DNA of 12,115 bases from the NCBI GenBank assembly GCA_026990885.1, contig JALXCO010000227.1:1-12115 (forward strand). Direction: 5' to 3'. The DNA comes from Desulfurococcales archaeon (GTDB lineage Archaea; Thermoproteota; Thermoprotei_A; Sulfolobales; AG1). Positions 1-6,744 of this stretch are shown in pieces. The notes under the pieces are model-generated. The model did not search any database. It was given only the letters and a program-made list of their open reading frames with translations, and was not told where the DNA came from. The position numbers were made by a program, and so were the translations under genes. Within the stretch, counting starts at the first letter, position 1. Every line of letters starts with the position of its first letter.

Positions 1-31
1 TCCGTCCTATATTCTCGCTATCGTTTAACAT
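1..31 (-). CDS. possible start of a divergent gene, cut by the left window edge
   Basis: On the minus strand an ATG at 31-29 opens a frame that stays open to the window edge (ten codons, beginning MLNDSENIGR). The only support beyond openness is that an AT-rich TATA-like element centred near position 56 lies about 25 bp upstream of this ATG, the spacing expected for a leaderless archaeal transcript. Ten codons are far too few to identify a product, and a chance open frame of this length is common. The neighbouring sequence to the left would decide it. Confidence 0.2.
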   Translation of the reverse strand, partial: MLNDSENIGR

Positions 32-39
32 ATTTGATG

Positions 40-61
40 TAAAAAATAAAGATATATTTTC
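40..61. promoter_or_regulatory. AT-rich TATA/BRE-like promoter element upstream of purP1
   Basis: Positions 41-60 are a run of A-rich then alternating AT sequence (aaaaaataaa followed by gatatatttt) in a window that is otherwise far more mixed. For purP1 on the plus strand, a TATA box centred near 56 would place the transcription start around 82-84, about 10 nt before the TTG at 93. This fits a near-leaderless transcript, and no GGTG-type Shine-Dalgarno site is seen before that TTG. The same element read on the minus strand would serve a start at 31, so its direction is uncertain and it may work both ways. Confidence 0.45.
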
Positions 62-92
62 ATGACTCAAACACTTCTGTTGGTATCCGGCA

Positions 93-1169
93 TTGGCGAG
101 GGTTGATTTAGATACAATCATTAAGAGATACGATCTGGAGAACATAAGTATAGCAACACTAGCTAGCCACTCGTCCCTCCAGATCTTTCATGGAGCAAGA
201 GCCGAGGGGCTGAATACTGTGGCTATAGTGGAGAGGTCCCGCCTCGAATTCTATAGGGTTTTCAAGAGGCTAATCAATGACTTTATAGTTGTGGATAGAT
301 GGAGCGACCTATGTAGCGAGAGGGTGGTTGAGAGGCTGAGAGAGCTAAACTCGATTATCGTGCCCCACGGTAGCCTTGTTGAGTATGTTGGTTCTGAATG
401 CGCCGAATCCCTGGGTGTCCCTATATTCGGTCTCAGAAGTCTCTATAGGGTTGAGGCCAGCCAGAGGCTTAAAATGGATCTCTTGAAGCGGGGGAAAATA
501 CCTGTTCCCAGATCCTTTAGTGAGAAGGACCTCGAAGACATAGATACACTGGTTATAGTTAAGCTTCCAGGAGCTAAGGGTGGCAGAGGGTATTTCCTTT
601 CAAGAGATCCAGCTGAAATTAGGCTGAGGCTGAGGAGGCTTATAGATGAAGGCGTTATATCCAGCGCGGATGACGCGCTCATCCAGGAGTATATAGTTGG
701 GGTAACCGCATATTTCCACTACTTCTATAGCCCTATACTGGATAGGCTGGAGATCCTTGGATGCGATATAAGGTATGAAAGCAACGTCGACGGCTTAAAG
801 AGGCTGCCAAACAGATATATCGAAGAGATCGAGCCGACATTCACTGTTGTTGGAAACATCCCGATGGTTCTTAGAGAAAGCCTCCTACTCAAGGTATATG
901 ACTATGGCATGAGGTTCGTTAATGAAACAAAGAGAAGCCTTCCGCCAGGTATCATCGGGCCCTTCTGCCTCGAGAGTATAGTTAGGGACAACGGCGATAT
1001 AGTTGTGTTCGAGTTCTCGGGGAGGATCGTGGCTGGAACAAACCTATATATAGATGGAAGCCCGTATTCATGGCTCTACTGGGATGAGCCGATGAGCGTT
1101 GGTAGAAGGATAGCCAGAGAGATCAAGATGGCTAGGGATAGGGGGTTGATTAAAAAAATACTTACCTAG
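93..1169 (+). CDS. purP: PurP-family ATP-grasp ligase (formate-dependent FAICAR synthetase type), motif-complete paralog
   Basis: PurP makes FAICAR from AICAR, formate and ATP, the archaeal replacement for the folate-dependent AICAR transformylase. The 358-residue length matches the family (about 360). Visible blocks are the N-terminal ASHSSL (24-29), VPHGS (90-94), the Gly-rich ATP loop PGAKGGRGYF (159-168), HYFYSP (209-214), RYESNVDG (227-234), GNIP (254-257), PPGIIGPFC (284-292) and RIVAGTN (311-317). The start is TTG; an in-frame stop at 63-65 and no other start codon between leave TTG as the only choice, and the N-terminus then matches family length. The gene stands alone on the plus strand, convergent with the purine operon. 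It shares the family fold with the operonic PurP2 but keeps the conserved loops that PurP2 has lost. Its C-terminal part resembles a second PurP subfamily that I recall from Thermococcales, so its exact substrate is less certain than the family assignment. Confidence 0.87.
   Translation: MARVDLDTIIKRYDLENISIATLASHSSLQIFHGARAEGLNTVAIVERSRLEFYRVFKRLINDFIVVDRWSDLCSERVVERLRELNSIIVPHGSLVEYVGSECAESLGVPIFGLRSLYRVEASQRLKMDLLKRGKIPVPRSFSEKDLEDIDTLVIVKLPGAKGGRGYFLSRDPAEIRLRLRRLIDEGVISSADDALIQEYIVGVTAYFHYFYSPILDRLEILGCDIRYESNVDGLKRLPNRYIEEIEPTFTVVGNIPMVLRESLLLKVYDYGMRFVNETKRSLPPGIIGPFCLESIVRDNGDIVVFEFSGRIVAGTNLYIDGSPYSWLYWDEPMSVGRRIAREIKMARDRGLIKKILT
1152..1158 (-). terminator. T-tract transcription terminator of the minus-strand purine operon
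   Basis: On the minus strand a run of seven T (flanked as TATTTTTTTAATC) lies about 30 nt downstream of the guaAb stop codon. Archaeal RNA polymerase commonly terminates at such U-runs without a hairpin. The tract falls inside the last codons of convergent purP1 (the two Lys codons before its Ile-Leu-Thr end), so the operon message would overlap the 3' end of purP1 antisense. No comparable T-tract is seen in the sense direction just after purP1. Confidence 0.45.
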
Positions 1170-1188
1170 CCCAGCCAAGCAGTGTAGG

Positions 1189-2307
1189 CTACTCATACTC
1201 TATCGTTGCTGGAGGCTTTGGTGTTATATCGAACCCTACCCCGGATACCCCTTTAATTCTCAACAGCCTCTCCGAGATCTCTTCAAGAACACCCATATCT
1301 ACCCTGGTAACTTCAGCTGTCATGAAATCAACGGTGTCAACGGATCTTATAGAGATAAAGTAGCCTTGGCCACCGCCGTGTTCAGAGGGAGCTATATTCA
1401 GTATAGACCTTGAGTATGGCTTATCCTCAAAGCTCTTGTACAGGCTATATAGATCGTGAGAGCCGCTGAGCCCGGTAACTAGAACCATGTGGCTATATAC
1501 TCTTGAATCCCCTCTAACCCCTGTAGCTCTAGCCTTGAAGACCCTATACTCTATACCGCTATCCAGGGAAGCTGTACCGTTATCTAGATACGCATCTTCC
1601 CACGCGGCGGCGAAGTACTGGCTTGGGCTATATTCCCTAAGGATCTCTTCCACTATATCCGTTGCCTCCCTAACTATATTGAGCTTATCCAGCTCGAACC
1701 TGCCAACAGTTCTTATAAGGAGTCCTGGGCCTGGAAACGGCTGTCTCCTCCAGATCTTTTCAGGCAGGCCAATCTCTCTAGCTATAAGCCTAACCTGATC
1801 CTTATACAGGTTTCTGAGGGGCTCTATAACCCTTATCCTCCTCCTGAATATGTTGAGGTCCCCAATTATGTTGTGCTGCGTCTTTATACCCCCCAACGTC
1901 TCTATCCAGTCGGGGGCTATGGTGCCCTGAACCATATAGCCGCATTCAAGCCTAGCCAGAACCTCATCCAGCGTTCGGTAGAATACCTCTCTAAAAATCT
2001 TTCTCTTAACCTCAGCATCATCCTTGTTTAGAAGCTCGCTGTAGAACCTCTCCGAGTAGTTATAGATCTCTAGAGGCATAATACCCCTCAGCGACTCCCT
2101 CACTAGCTGGGGCTCGTTCTTCCTCATGAAGCCTGTATCTATGAATATCGGGTGGACCCTATCGCCTAGAGCAAGATAGGTTAGTGCCGAGGCGGTGGTG
2201 CTATCGACACCCCCACTAACAGCGGCAACTATACAGTCATCCACGCCCTTTAATGCGCCTCTTATATCCTCAATTATTTTTCGTGCCGCTTCTCTCGGGT
2301 TAAACAT
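1189..2307 (-). CDS. guaAb: GMP synthase subunit B (ATP pyrophosphatase and dimerisation domain)
   Basis: This subunit adenylates XMP and replaces the adenylated oxygen with ammonia supplied by GuaAa, giving GMP. The PP-loop SGGVDS sits at residues 31-36, followed by FIDTGFMRKNE (55-65), MVQGT (125-129), IEPLRNLYKDQVR (161-173), RQPFPGPGL (188-196) and the XMP-binding C-terminus ITPKPPATIEYE (361-372). It is 372 residues long, about 60 more than the roughly 310 I expect for a euryarchaeal subunit; the extra length lies in the C-terminal dimerisation domain, roughly 240-258 and 277-319. ATG start at 2307, with GGAGAT five nt upstream that also contains the guaAa stop codon; the two genes are 3 bp apart. 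It is the last gene of the operon. Confidence 0.93.
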   Translation of the reverse strand: MFNPREAARKIIEDIRGALKGVDDCIVAAVSGGVDSTTASALTYLALGDRVHPIFIDTGFMRKNEPQLVRESLRGIMPLEIYNYSERFYSELLNKDDAEVKRKIFREVFYRTLDEVLARLECGYMVQGTIAPDWIETLGGIKTQHNIIGDLNIFRRRIRVIEPLRNLYKDQVRLIAREIGLPEKIWRRQPFPGPGLLIRTVGRFELDKLNIVREATDIVEEILREYSPSQYFAAAWEDAYLDNGTASLDSGIEYRVFKARATGVRGDSRVYSHMVLVTGLSGSHDLYSLYKSFEDKPYSRSILNIAPSEHGGGQGYFISIRSVDTVDFMTAEVTRVDMGVLEEISERLLRIKGVSGVGFDITPKPPATIEYE

Positions 2308-2310
2308 GGG

Positions 2311-2874
2311 CTATCTCCTGCATACAGCTATAAAATTCCTGAAGACGAGGTCCCCTTTCTCTGTGTGTGTTACCTCGGGATGGAACTGGACTGTATATAT
2401 GGGTTTTCGTCTATGTGCTAGCGCCTGAACCCTGATCTTATCGCTTCTGGCCAGGACATCGAAGTCTCTTGGGGGATTAATAACTGATCTATTATGGCTT
2501 TCCCAGGCCCTTATCTTTGGTTTCAAGCCTTTAAGTATGTGGTCTTCGTGGTCTACATATACTATAGATACGCCGAATTCACTGCCTGAACCTATTTCCC
2601 CGCCATATAGGTAGGAGATCAGTTGGTGTCCGAGGCATATCCCCAGTATGGGCTTATATGTATTCGGTATATATCTCGGTATCGTGCCCATCCTGGCTAT
2701 GTCTTCGGGTATGTTTTGGGGACCTCCACTAACTATTACGCAGTCGTATGATCTGTCTATATCCTCTGCAGGGACCTCCGGGCTGAATAGCTCAGCCTCA
2801 ACGCCCTGCTCAAGCACTCTCCTATATATCAGGTGGTTGTATTGCCCTCCGAAATTGACTATACCCACCTTCAT
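2311..2874 (-). CDS. guaAa: GMP synthase subunit A (class I glutamine amidotransferase)
   Basis: The subunit hydrolyses glutamine and passes ammonia to GuaAb, encoded just downstream. It opens with MKVGIVNFGGQYNHLI, typical of GuaA amidotransferases. The nucleophile elbow is GICLGHQ with Cys80, and the rest of the catalytic triad is His165 and Glu167 in FHPEV. The oxyanion-side SGGPQ is at 49-53. The 187 residues are normal for a stand-alone archaeal subunit, and all catalytic residues are present. The ATG overlaps the purB stop as ATGA, suggesting translational coupling; no strong Shine-Dalgarno site is seen before it (only a GTGGGGA stretch), in contrast to most genes in this operon. Confidence 0.95.
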   Translation of the reverse strand: MKVGIVNFGGQYNHLIYRRVLEQGVEAELFSPEVPAEDIDRSYDCVIVSGGPQNIPEDIARMGTIPRYIPNTYKPILGICLGHQLISYLYGGEIGSGSEFGVSIVYVDHEDHILKGLKPKIRAWESHNRSVINPPRDFDVLARSDKIRVQALAHRRKPIYTVQFHPEVTHTEKGDLVFRNFIAVCRR

Positions 2875-4229
2875 TGGGTCTTCCCCACAGATCTTTCGAT
2901 CACTGATTCCGCATAGCTCACGGCTCTATCGATCAGCTCTCTATAGTTGCCTAAGTAATCTGTGTAGCTAAATACATTCTTCAACTCATCCTCCGTTAAT
3001 ATAGATCTGACCTCATCATCCCTTAAAGCCTCCTCAAGCAAAGATCTATTCAGCTCCATAGCCCTTCTAGATATCCTCCTAACTATCGAGTGGGCCCTCT
3101 GCCTATTAATGCCCTTATCGGTTAGCTTAAGCATTAGAGCCTCAGCCAGCACATGCCCCCTACTGGATTCCAGGTTGGCCCTCATCCTATCTGGAAAGAT
3201 CTTTAAGCCCTCCAGAACCCTGATCATTGTACCCACGATCTCATCGATCAGAAGCATAGCGTGCGGGATAATAATCCTCTCAGAGCTACTATTGCTGAGG
3301 TCCCTCTCATGCCACAGCGATATATTCTCTAGAGACGCCACAACCATACCCCTCAAGACTCTGGCTAGCCCAGAGATCTTCTCGCTCTGAACAGGGTTGG
3401 CTTTCTGAGGCATCGTACTGCTACCAACACGCTCACCAACACCCTCAGAGAGCTCCGCTATCTCTGGCCTCATAAGCTCCCTGATCTCCAGGGCCAACCT
3501 CTCGATCTGGGATCCGAGAATAGCCATAACAGATACCAGCTCAGCGTAGCCGTCCCTGGGAGCGACTTGCGTAGCTATTGTATGTGGCTCTAATCCTAGA
3601 TGCAACAGTGTCTTCTCCTCAACACAAAGCCCTCTGCCCCGCCACCCAGCCATTGTTCCTACAGCCCCGGCCATCTTCCCCCTAACTATCCTTTTTTCGG
3701 CCTCGATCATTCTCTCAAGACTTCTAGAGAACTCATATATGTAGTTTGCGGCCTTGAAGCCCAGGGTTATAGGTAGCGCGTGCTGCCCGTGTGTTCTACC
3801 AACCATGAGCGTGTCTCTGTGCTCCAAAGCTATCTTCTTGAGTCTTTCGATTAGGCGCGCTAGCTTCTCTCTAACTATAGATAGAGCGTCTCTAAGCGCT
3901 AGTGCCCACGCTGTATCGATTATATCGTTGCTTGTTGCCCCGTAATGTATATATCTGCTTTTGGAGCCGCATCTGCGGTCTATAGCCTCTAGGATAGCCA
4001 TGATGTCGTGGCCTATCTCCCTCTCTATACGATCTACCTCCTCGTAGCTGATCTCCCTGGAGCATTCAGCTATATCGCTATAGTTTGTTTTGTCGGCTAA
4101 GCCGCACTCTTCTAGAGCCTTCAGTAGGGCTATCTCCACATCGATCATCTTCCTCAACATGTTATCTCTATCAAATACCTTCCTCATCTCGCTTGATCCA
4201 TATCTGAATTCGAGAGGGCATATACTCAT
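2871..4229 (-). CDS. purB: adenylosuccinate lyase
   Basis: PurB cleaves fumarate from SAICAR (giving AICAR) and from adenylosuccinate (giving AMP), so it serves two steps of purine synthesis. The 452-residue fumarase/aspartase-superfamily protein shows EIGHD (71-75, His74), HYGATSNDIIDT (95-106), GRTHGQH (144-150, His147 as the probable general acid) and the flexible catalytic loop GSSTMPQKANP (269-279). The later block HERDLSNSSSERI (307-319) carries Asn where I recall His in many PurB proteins (ISHSS). Length is normal for the family. The ATG overlaps the purP2 stop as ATGA, and GGAGG lies about 10 nt upstream of it. Confidence 0.95.
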   Translation of the reverse strand: MSICPLEFRYGSSEMRKVFDRDNMLRKMIDVEIALLKALEECGLADKTNYSDIAECSREISYEEVDRIEREIGHDIMAILEAIDRRCGSKSRYIHYGATSNDIIDTAWALALRDALSIVREKLARLIERLKKIALEHRDTLMVGRTHGQHALPITLGFKAANYIYEFSRSLERMIEAEKRIVRGKMAGAVGTMAGWRGRGLCVEEKTLLHLGLEPHTIATQVAPRDGYAELVSVMAILGSQIERLALEIRELMRPEIAELSEGVGERVGSSTMPQKANPVQSEKISGLARVLRGMVVASLENISLWHERDLSNSSSERIIIPHAMLLIDEIVGTMIRVLEGLKIFPDRMRANLESSRGHVLAEALMLKLTDKGINRQRAHSIVRRISRRAMELNRSLLEEALRDDEVRSILTEDELKNVFSYTDYLGNYRELIDRAVSYAESVIERSVGKTQ

Positions 4230-5329
4230 GTAACTATACCCTCCAGGCAGTTTTCCTTTATACAGTTCCTGATCTCCATAGCTATCCTTCTACCCATACT
4301 TATCGGCTCGCCATAGTATAGCTTGCTGTATGGGCTTCCAACACCCATATATATGTTTGTTCCCCCACCTATCCTAAGGGCAACGTCGAAAACCACAACA
4401 TCTAGGTCGGGCGTTACCATTAGCTGAAGCGTGAATGGCCCGATAACTCCTGGCGGAACAAGCCTTTTAGTGGCTTCAACAAATCGATCGCCTATCTCGA
4501 AGAGCTTCGTCAATATGCTTTCTCTTATGGTTGCGGGCTCGTGCCCCACCTCTATGAATCTCACTGTCTCGTTTAGCTCCAGCTGTATGTCTGCTGGTAG
4601 TCTTATTATCCCGTCTAGATTGCTCTGTATTCTTCTATCTATGCTTATGAGCTCTACCTCCCCTCGATATATGCTGTAGAAGTAGTTTATGTTGAAGTGT
4701 GCACCTATAACCAGCTCTTCTATCGATGACTCGTTCAAAGCCTCCTTAGAAACTATGTTGTTCTCGATTAATCTATTCATCTTCCTATAGAAGTCCTCCC
4801 GATCGACCGCTATAAAGAATCCTCTTTCAACCCTTCTCAGGGCCTCAGGTATCTTAACTATAACCGGCTTCTCGATCTCGTCGGGATCCCTGTATGTTTT
4901 GGGTCTTCTTATACCCGCCTCATCAAGTATTCTATAGTAGTTCGACTCACCAAACCTCTCCTCCCATCTAAGCAGATATTTATTTCCGAATACAGGGACC
5001 TCCAGCCTCCTCTCTATATTGTCGTAGCCAACATATACAGAGAAGCTCCTGTTGGGCACTATGATCGCGTTTCTATCGATAAGCTTCTTTTTTATTTCCT
5101 CTCTGACTAGATCCGCGAACCTATCTAGCACTATAACGCTATCTACAACACGCCTAAACCTGACGTAGGGAGTCTCCCTCCCTTTCTGGCATATAGCTAT
5201 AGTGCTGAATCCCTCGTCTTTCGCCCCGTCGAACACGTCTAGTGCTGAGTGGCTTGCTACCGATGCTATCTTTATGTCGTTGGCTACATACTTCTTTATG
5301 GCTTCATTACTATAGATCAATAGACTCAC
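4226..5329 (-). CDS. divergent PurP-family protein (FAICAR synthetase paralog with altered ATP-binding loop)
   Basis: The overall frame matches PurP: ASHSALDVFDGAKDEG near 25-40, VPVFGN (111-116), LLRWEE (119-124), VPPGVIGPF (291-299), GGGTN (321-325) and EPISMGRRIA (341-350). As I recall it, several blocks (FGN, LRWE, an EAGI..PK stretch, IQLELN) look closer to Methanocaldococcus PurP than those of PurP1 do. Yet the Gly-rich ATP loop is PEALRRVERGFF (161-172) instead of PGA(R/K)GGRGYF, VPHGS has become VPNRS (91-95), HYFYSP is NYFYSI (215-220), YESN is IQSN (234-237) and GNIP is GHEP (262-265). It may be a PurP with changed nucleotide binding, a non-catalytic partner of PurP1, or an enzyme with another substrate. 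Residue numbers start at GTG 5329; TTG 5320 is equally possible. Its start lies inside the 3' end of purM. Confidence 0.8.
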   Translation of the reverse strand: MSLLIYSNEAIKKYVANDIKIASVASHSALDVFDGAKDEGFSTIAICQKGRETPYVRFRRVVDSVIVLDRFADLVREEIKKKLIDRNAIIVPNRSFSVYVGYDNIERRLEVPVFGNKYLLRWEERFGESNYYRILDEAGIRRPKTYRDPDEIEKPVIVKIPEALRRVERGFFIAVDREDFYRKMNRLIENNIVSKEALNESSIEELVIGAHFNINYFYSIYRGEVELISIDRRIQSNLDGIIRLPADIQLELNETVRFIEVGHEPATIRESILTKLFEIGDRFVEATKRLVPPGVIGPFTLQLMVTPDLDVVVFDVALRIGGGTNIYMGVGSPYSKLYYGEPISMGRRIAMEIRNCIKENCLEGIVT

Positions 5330-6323
5330 CCATCCAGGTGTCTATATGTATTTTCCCACCGCCTCTTCTAACTTCACCAATATATACAGGCTTAAATCCG
5401 TGTTTCCCCGCTATATATGTGAATTCATCAACATTTTTCTCTGGTATGGACACCACAATCCCTATACCCATGTTGAATACTTGATACATCTCTCTGGGCT
5501 CCACCCCGCCGAGCTCCATTAAGAGTCTAAATATTTTGGGGGGTTTCGGAGCCTCTATAAAGGCGTCTAGCTCTCCCCCCAGTATCCTTTTGAGTTTTCT
5601 GAATCCACCACCAGTTATGTGGGCTACTCCATGAAGCAGATCTAATCCATATGCCTCGAGAATAGCTTTAGAGTAGTTTGCTGAGGGCTTCAGAAGCTCC
5701 TCCCATATGGGTGTATCGCCCGAGACCTTGTAGCCGTATCCGACTGTGGTCTCGATAATTTTTCTTGCCAAGCTATAGCCATTTACATGTAGCCCTGTGC
5801 TTGGGAGGCCTATAAGCTGATCGCCGGGCTCCGCCCTGTTGTTCACCCTCTTCTTTCTAAAGGCTATTATTGAGCATGAGACATCGATCCCGTTGACCAG
5901 GTCAGGCAGTATGGCTGTTTCCCCACCCAGTACTGCGATCCCGTTCTCTATGGATGCTTTGGCAACACCCTCCATCACCCTCCTGTATGCATCGATATTG
6001 GGCTTGCCTATGGATATATAGATCCCTAGAGCCGCTGGCTTCAGCCCCTCGCATGCAACATCGTTTATATTTGCTGTAACGCAGTCCCATCCTATTATTT
6101 CGTATCTATTGAATCTCGACGCAAGTATGCTTTTTGTGCCTACACCATCTATATGTATTGATAGATCGGCTCCACCTATATTTATTGTCGGCGCATACCC
6201 CCCTAGACCCTTGGTCTCGATCCCTATCTCGCTATTTACCTTTCTGGATATATCTAATGCGATCTTATGCATCTCCCTATGAAGATCTAGATCCACACCC
6301 GCTCTGGAATAGCTCCACCTCAC
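5310..6323 (-). CDS. purM: phosphoribosylformylglycinamidine cyclo-ligase (AIR synthetase)
   Basis: PurM uses ATP to close the imidazole ring of FGAM, giving AIR. The 337-residue protein shows YSRAGVDLD (5-13), the conserved DGVGTK (59-64), NINDVACEG (85-93), LGGETA (132-137), GLHVNGYSLAR (177-187), HITGGG (235-240) and FNMGIG (283-288), in family order and normal length. The start is GTG, preceded by GGGTG with a 7-nt spacer; it overlaps the purE stop as GTGA. It sits next to purE, the next step of the pathway. Related folds (PurL, SelD, ThiL) are excluded by the PurM-specific GLHVNGYSLAR and HITGGG motifs. Confidence 0.95.
   Translation of the reverse strand: MRWSYSRAGVDLDLHREMHKIALDISRKVNSEIGIETKGLGGYAPTINIGGADLSIHIDGVGTKSILASRFNRYEIIGWDCVTANINDVACEGLKPAALGIYISIGKPNIDAYRRVMEGVAKASIENGIAVLGGETAILPDLVNGIDVSCSIIAFRKKRVNNRAEPGDQLIGLPSTGLHVNGYSLARKIIETTVGYGYKVSGDTPIWEELLKPSANYSKAILEAYGLDLLHGVAHITGGGFRKLKRILGGELDAFIEAPKPPKIFRLLMELGGVEPREMYQVFNMGIGIVVSIPEKNVDEFTYIAGKHGFKPVYIGEVRRGGGKIHIDTWMGESIDL
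5325..5330 (-). promoter_or_regulatory. GGTGAG ribosome binding site that bears on the purP2 start
   Basis: On the minus strand GGTGAG at 5330-5325 lies within the last codons of purM. Four nt after it comes an in-frame TTG (5320-5318), the same geometry as the GGTGAG-N4-ATG of purE. The GTG that gives the longest purP2 frame (5329-5327) lies inside this site, so TTG at 5320 (364 residues) is the better-supported start if the site is used. Confidence 0.4.
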
Positions 6324-6730
6324 CTATCTGCACCCATTAATTTCAGTATTCTTAAAGCTAGGTAGGCCGCGTTCTCAGCGTTATCTATCCCTACCGTAGC
6401 TACAGGGACCCCTTTAGGCATTTGAACTATGCTTAGTAAAGAATCTAGACCGCCTAGCTTAACGTTGAGGGGGACCCCTATAACCGGCTTATCTGTCCTC
6501 GATGCTATAAATCCCGGCAGGTGTGCTGCTAGCCCGGCCATCGCTATATAGATTTTAGCTCTGCTCGATCTGATATACTCCTCCAGCTCCAGGGGGTTCC
6601 TATGTGCGCTCAGCACCTTTATATCGATCGATACACCATTCTCCCTTAATATCTTTCCGGCTCTTTCAGCGTATTCGAGATCTCTTTTGCTACCAACTAC
6701 TATGGCTACATCTATATCCTCCATACCCAT
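6320..6730 (-). CDS. purE: N5-carboxyaminoimidazole ribonucleotide mutase, class I PurE type
   Basis: PurE makes CAIR: class I enzymes move the carboxyl of N5-CAIR, class II enzymes carboxylate AIR directly. From the ATG at 6730 the protein has 136 residues and shows VVGSKRDLE (11-19), SAHRNP with the catalytic-type His43 (41-46), AGLAAHLPG (65-73), GLDSLLSIVQMP (94-105) and GVPVATVGIDNAENAA. SAHR plus AAHLPG is the class I signature as I know it. No purK is in the window, so the N5-CAIR supplier is either elsewhere or this PurE acts on AIR itself. A GTG at 6739 extends the frame by three codons but lies within the GGTGAG site; a second ATG at 6724 is also possible. The purT stop is 14 bp upstream of this ATG. 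Confidence 0.93.
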   Translation of the reverse strand: MGMEDIDVAIVVGSKRDLEYAERAGKILRENGVSIDIKVLSAHRNPLELEEYIRSSRAKIYIAMAGLAAHLPGFIASRTDKPVIGVPLNVKLGGLDSLLSIVQMPKGVPVATVGIDNAENAAYLALRILKLMGADR

Positions 6731-6734
6731 ACCA

Positions 6735-6740
6735 CTCACC
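6735..6740 (-). promoter_or_regulatory. GGTGAG ribosome binding site that decides the purE start
   Basis: GGTGAG on the minus strand at 6740-6735 is followed after 4 nt by ATG (6730-6728). The upstream GTG (6739-6737) is part of the site itself, which argues for initiation at the ATG and against the longer frame. Confidence 0.5.
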
Positions 6741-6744
6741 CTAT

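Noticed and set aside
62..106. A 14-codon ATG frame just before purP1 (MTQTLLLVSGIGEG)
   Set aside because: It starts only about 6 bp from the centre of the TATA-like box, so it would not be transcribed from that promoter, and it overlaps the purP1 start out of frame.
5902..6090. A 62-codon minus-strand frame overlapping purM
   Set aside because: It is a shifted reading frame of purM with no motif; the purM frame carries the conserved GGETA and NINDVA blocks over the same bases.
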